The position numbers were made by a program, and so were the translations under genes. Positions 4,346 to 6,865 of a stretch of 6,865 bases of DNA are shown here, in pieces (the stretch's first letter is position 1; the number at the start of each line of letters is the position of its first letter). Under the pieces are notes generated by a model. That model made no database searches. It was not told the origin of the DNA and saw nothing but the letters and a program-made list of their open reading frames with translations. The DNA comes from an uncultured Eubacteriales bacterium (GTDB lineage Bacteria; Bacillota; Clostridia; Oscillospirales; CAG-272), in NCBI GenBank assembly GCA_934446485.1, contig CAKSEM010000077.1, positions 1 to 6,865 on the forward strand, written 5' to 3'.

Positions 4346-6715
4346 TCATACCTCCGAGGGGATGTTGCCATGCCCGCTGTATTCTGAACCGTAGATGCCG
4401 GAGTCGAGTGCGTCCCATATCTCGTTGCAGCATTCGATCAGGAGCGGGTTGAACATGCCGCAACTGCCGTCTCTGATCATATTTCTTGCGTCTTCCGTGG
4501 AGTACGCCTTTTTATAAGTGCGTTCGCTCATGAGAGCGTCGTAAACATCGGCAAGCGAGACTACCTGTGCCGCGATCGGAATATCGTCGCCGGAGAGTCC
4601 GTCCGGATAACCTTTGCCGTCCCAGCGCTCGTGGTGCCAGCGGCATATTTCGGCAGCCGTTCTGAGGAGCGGCTCGTCGCCGTATACATCGAGCCCACGC
4701 AGCATATTTTCACCGATTACGGTGTGTGTCTTCATTACGGCGAATTCCTCTTCGGTGAGAGAACCGACTTTGTTTAGGATTCGGTCGTCAATTCCCATCT
4801 TGCCTATGTCGTGAAGAGATGCCGCAAGAGAGATCTTCGCACAGTCGTCGGAGGTCAGGTGGTATTTGTCAGTTTTTCGGCAAAGCTGGTCAAGAATGAG
4901 TGATGTAATGCAGCGGATGTGCTGCATATGAGATTCACTTTCGCCGTTTCTCAATCCGACGATACGTCCCATGATATCGATCAACATGCGGTCTTCGCGG
5001 TCGCGTTCACGATCCTTCTGCGAGAGCAAGGATATGAGGCGGCGCTGCTTTGAATACAGGAGCATCGTATTAACGACGCGTTGGCGGACGATCTTCGAGT
5101 CGAACGGGCGGCTTATGTAGTCCGTTACACCGAGCTCAAATGCACGGCGGATATTTTCAATAGAGTTGTCGGCGCTTATTATGACGACGGGAATATCGTC
5201 AATTATGTGATCGCGGTTCATTTCGGTCAGAACATCAAACCCGTCCTTGCTCGGCATGATGACATCGAGGAGGACCAGCGATATACCTGTGCCGTACTGG
5301 CGCAGGAGAGCTATTCCTTCATTTCCGTCGGATGCCTCAAGGATGGAGAAGTCGTCCCTCAGAATATCTGAAAGAATAGCGCGGTTGAGTTCGGAGTCGT
5401 CAACGATGAGAATCTGCTGCTTCGGTTCGTCATCTTTCATTTCAGCTGCAGTGCTGTCGGATCCGCCTTTTCGCTCGATTACGGTCATGTTTTTGCTTTT
5501 CTTGGCGCGGTACATATATCGGTCGGCGCGAAACACGGCTTCGGCGATACTTTCTCCGTGAGATATGACGGCTCCGATGCTGACGGTCAGTGAATGTCTG
5601 CCGAGCTCAGGGATACGCATTTCGCGGACGCGAATGCGTATCCGCTCCAGCAGTGAATAGAGTTTGTCCTCGTCTGCAATGTCAGGCAGAACGATAAGAA
5701 ACTCATCACCGCCGTAGCGTACCAGGCGATTTGTATCGCCGATGCAGCTTACAATTTTATCGGATAAGGCGATGAGTGCCCTGTCGCCCGCACCGTGTCC
5801 GAGGGTGTCGTTGCACAGCTTGAAGTCGTCGATGTCGATCACGGCGACGCTGCCGGTGAGCGGGGCATTCTTCATCTTGACTTCGTAGAAGTTGCGGTTA
5901 TATGCACCGGTCAGTCGGTCGCGGAAGCCCTCACGGCTAAGATCGTCTATGACGTTTTCGTATCGGCGGACGATGCCGTTGATGTCGAGCACCGACAGGG
6001 TGATGAACTGCTCGGTATTGTCAAAATATGAGTAGGTCAGCCGTTTGTAGGACAGGATGCCTCCGTCGCTTTTGCAGGTCACGAATACGGTGTATTCCGA
6101 CTCGCCCGCAAGAGAACGTCTGACTGCGTCGAGGCTGAGTGAGCGGAACAGCTCCTCAGGGTCGCATTCTGCGGCAAGCTCATCAACGAGCTCGCGGACG
6201 CGGTCATGATAATTTCGCGGATCTGTCGTGGTAAAATTCGGCGAGTTTGAATAGTTGATAATATACGTGCCGTTTGTGATATCTATGATGATTATGCGGT
6301 CGAACGAGCGGTTCAGTGAACTTACCAGTGCATGAGCGTTGATTTCGTCGGATATGTCGCGTCCTGTGATGATGAGCTGTCGATCTGAGATAGCCTCAAT
6401 GTGAAGGCTGTACCATATATGCTCCTGTGCATGATAGTGAAAGCGCAGCTTCAGATCCTGACTTTCGGCGCCGTTTTTCAGAAACTTTTCAAAATAATTG
6501 CGGCTCAGGAGATATCCCCATGGCTGGTCTTCCTCTATGACTGTGCAGCGTTCGCGAAACATTGAGAGCAGCTCGGATGCGGTGCGCCAGCTCCCGCACA
6601 GTTCCGGCAGCAGCTTGCCGTAATGTATATATATCATATCCCGTTCGCAGTCATATTCCCAGACCGTATCGCAGTAGTGCCCGAGCACGGAAAATAGTGA
6701 GTGCCCGTTGTTCAT
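4346..6715 (-). CDS. Cytoplasmic PAS-like/GGDEF/receiver/HD-GYP cyclic-di-GMP turnover protein
   Basis: The 789 residues contain no membrane segment. Two PAS-like regions (about 10-125, ending in GRDISDE; and about 135-258) precede a GGDEF domain (about 262-414). It has D294, N302 and D311 of the nucleotide/metal site and an intact GGDEF at 335-339. The RxxD inhibitory site is absent (GDTN at 326-329). A receiver follows (about 434-550), with D439/D440 and phosphoacceptor D484 in LLDVIMP; its conserved Lys is Arg (R536). A charged helical linker (about 555-580) leads to an HD-GYP domain (about 575-770) with HDIGK (635-639), H664, HHE (694-696), DGKGYP (699-704) and D723. It can in principle both make cyclic-di-GMP and hydrolyse it, with the receiver between as the likely switch. 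The C-terminal half resembles RpfG-type regulators. The gene is first in the operon, and its receiver is the only visible target for the HPt protein. Which activity dominates cannot be read from sequence. Confidence 0.93.
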   Translation of the reverse strand: MNNGHSLFSVLGHYCDTVWEYDCERDMIYIHYGKLLPELCGSWRTASELLSMFRERCTVIEEDQPWGYLLSRNYFEKFLKNGAESQDLKLRFHYHAQEHIWYSLHIEAISDRQLIITGRDISDEINAHALVSSLNRSFDRIIIIDITNGTYIINYSNSPNFTTTDPRNYHDRVRELVDELAAECDPEELFRSLSLDAVRRSLAGESEYTVFVTCKSDGGILSYKRLTYSYFDNTEQFITLSVLDINGIVRRYENVIDDLSREGFRDRLTGAYNRNFYEVKMKNAPLTGSVAVIDIDDFKLCNDTLGHGAGDRALIALSDKIVSCIGDTNRLVRYGGDEFLIVLPDIADEDKLYSLLERIRIRVREMRIPELGRHSLTVSIGAVISHGESIAEAVFRADRYMYRAKKSKNMTVIERKGGSDSTAAEMKDDEPKQQILIVDDSELNRAILSDILRDDFSILEASDGNEGIALLRQYGTGISLVLLDVIMPSKDGFDVLTEMNRDHIIDDIPVVIISADNSIENIRRAFELGVTDYISRPFDSKIVRQRVVNTMLLYSKQRRLISLLSQKDRERDREDRMLIDIMGRIVGLRNGESESHMQHIRCITSLILDQLCRKTDKYHLTSDDCAKISLAASLHDIGKMGIDDRILNKVGSLTEEEFAVMKTHTVIGENMLRGLDVYGDEPLLRTAAEICRWHHERWDGKGYPDGLSGDDIPIAAQVVSLADVYDALMSERTYKKAYSTEDARNMIRDGSCGMFNPLLIECCNEIWDALDSGIYGSEYSGHGNIPSEV
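4351..4355 (-). promoter_or_regulatory. Ribosome binding site of the solute-binding protein
   Basis: GGAGG sits in the last codons of the upstream gene, 11 nt before the ATG at 4339. An out-of-frame ATG at 4349, overlapping the upstream TGA, is only 1 nt from this box and opens a 6-codon frame, so 4339 is the real start. The spacing is somewhat long. Confidence 0.6.
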
Positions 6716-6718
6716 AGT

Positions 6719-6727
6719 ATCACCGCC
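6719..6727 (-). promoter_or_regulatory. Ribosome binding site of the first operon gene
   Basis: GGCGGTGAT differs by one base from the GGAGGTGAT complement of the 16S tail and ends 3 nt before the ATG at 6715 (7 nt from the GGCGG core). It supports this start. Confidence 0.65.
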
Positions 6728-6739
6728 CGATAAGTATTC

Positions 6740-6747
6740 GCATATGC
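6740..6747. repeat. 8-bp palindrome GCATATGC near the operon transcription start
   Basis: A perfect dyad just downstream of the predicted start (near 6750), the usual place for a repressor site. The same eight bases form the core of the 12-bp palindrome at 551-562. I found no third copy. Confidence 0.35.
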
Positions 6748-6756
6748 ATTATGATG

Positions 6757-6785
6757 ATTATAGCACATCGATGCGGCGTTGTCAA
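6757..6785 (-). promoter_or_regulatory. Consensus sigma-A promoter of the signalling operon
   Basis: The minus strand has TTGACA (6785-6780), a 17-bp spacer, and TATAAT (6762-6757), with a TGn extension directly before the -10. Both hexamers match consensus in full at the optimal spacing. Transcription should begin near 6750, giving a leader of about 35 nt. The region just upstream (about 6786-6800) is AT-rich. The stretch 6786-6865 beyond it shows no gene or clear structure. Confidence 0.85.
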
Positions 6786-6865
6786 AGAATATCGAAAATT
6801 GCGGCTGTGCGCCTATTTGGCATGTTGGTCTAAACAGTACACGGCGTCCTATACTTTAATTCCGC

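Larger units (their letters stand above)
611..6715 (-). other. Four-gene signalling operon
   Basis: Four minus-strand genes run in order: GGDEF/REC/HD-GYP protein, solute-binding lipoprotein, hybrid kinase, HPt. The gaps are 6 nt, then an 8-nt overlap (ATGAATAA), then a 4-nt overlap (ATGA). One strong promoter lies upstream (6757-6785) and one hairpin downstream (568-597), with no internal gap large enough for another intergenic promoter. The content forms a complete chain from extracellular sensing through phosphorelay to cyclic-di-GMP output. Confidence 0.85.

Noticed and set aside
4329..4349. Six-codon open frame starting at the ATG that overlaps the TGA of the GGDEF gene
   Set aside because: Its ATG is 1 nt from the GGAGG box, too close for initiation; the box serves the solute-binding protein start at 4339.
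6811..6821. GCC/GGC inverted repeat upstream of the operon promoter
   Set aside because: It has only three paired bases and no extension, so it is expected by chance.

Overview
The window looks like chromosomal DNA from a gut- or rumen-type member of the Clostridia (Firmicutes; something near Ruminococcus/Oscillospiraceae is my guess). The reasons are roughly balanced base composition, strong AGGAGG-type ribosome binding sites, sigma-A-type promoters, a lipoprotein solute-binding protein, and a secreted BspA-like leucine-rich-repeat protein. I see no mobile element, tRNA, rRNA or CRISPR. All five genes lie on the minus strand, so the window reads right to left.

From right to left: positions 6786-6865 hold no recognisable gene. 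A textbook sigma-A promoter (6757-6785) then drives a tight four-gene operon. Gene 1 (4346-6715) is a soluble PAS-like/GGDEF/receiver/HD-GYP protein, with both a cyclic-di-GMP synthesis and a degradation domain. Gene 2 (3488-4339) is a family-3 solute-binding lipoprotein. Gene 3 (952-3495) is a membrane hybrid histidine kinase with an extracytoplasmic sensor, a PAS-like region, HisKA, HATPase and a receiver. Gene 4 (611-955) is a stand-alone HPt phosphotransfer protein. Junctions are 6 nt apart or overlap by 8 and 4 nt. A 13-bp hairpin at 568-597 closes the operon.

The 258-base gap 353-610 contains that terminator, a 12-bp palindrome, an extended -10 promoter, and a leader of about 150 nt with three hairpins. 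The leader leads into a gene that runs off the left edge (1-352), a secreted BspA-like LRR protein.

Working model (inference): the solute-binding lipoprotein and/or the kinase's own sensor domain read an extracellular ligand. The kinase autophosphorylates at H475 and passes phosphate to its receiver D768, then to H60 of the HPt protein, then to D484 of the receiver between the GGDEF and HD-GYP domains, setting cyclic-di-GMP turnover. Solute-binding protein, kinase-receiver and HPt follow the same order as the domains of BvgS/EvgS, as if such a sensor were split into three genes. The output resembles an RpfG-type REC-HD-GYP regulator fused to a diguanylate cyclase. No transport permease or ATPase is in the window, which favours a sensory rather than an uptake role for the binding protein.
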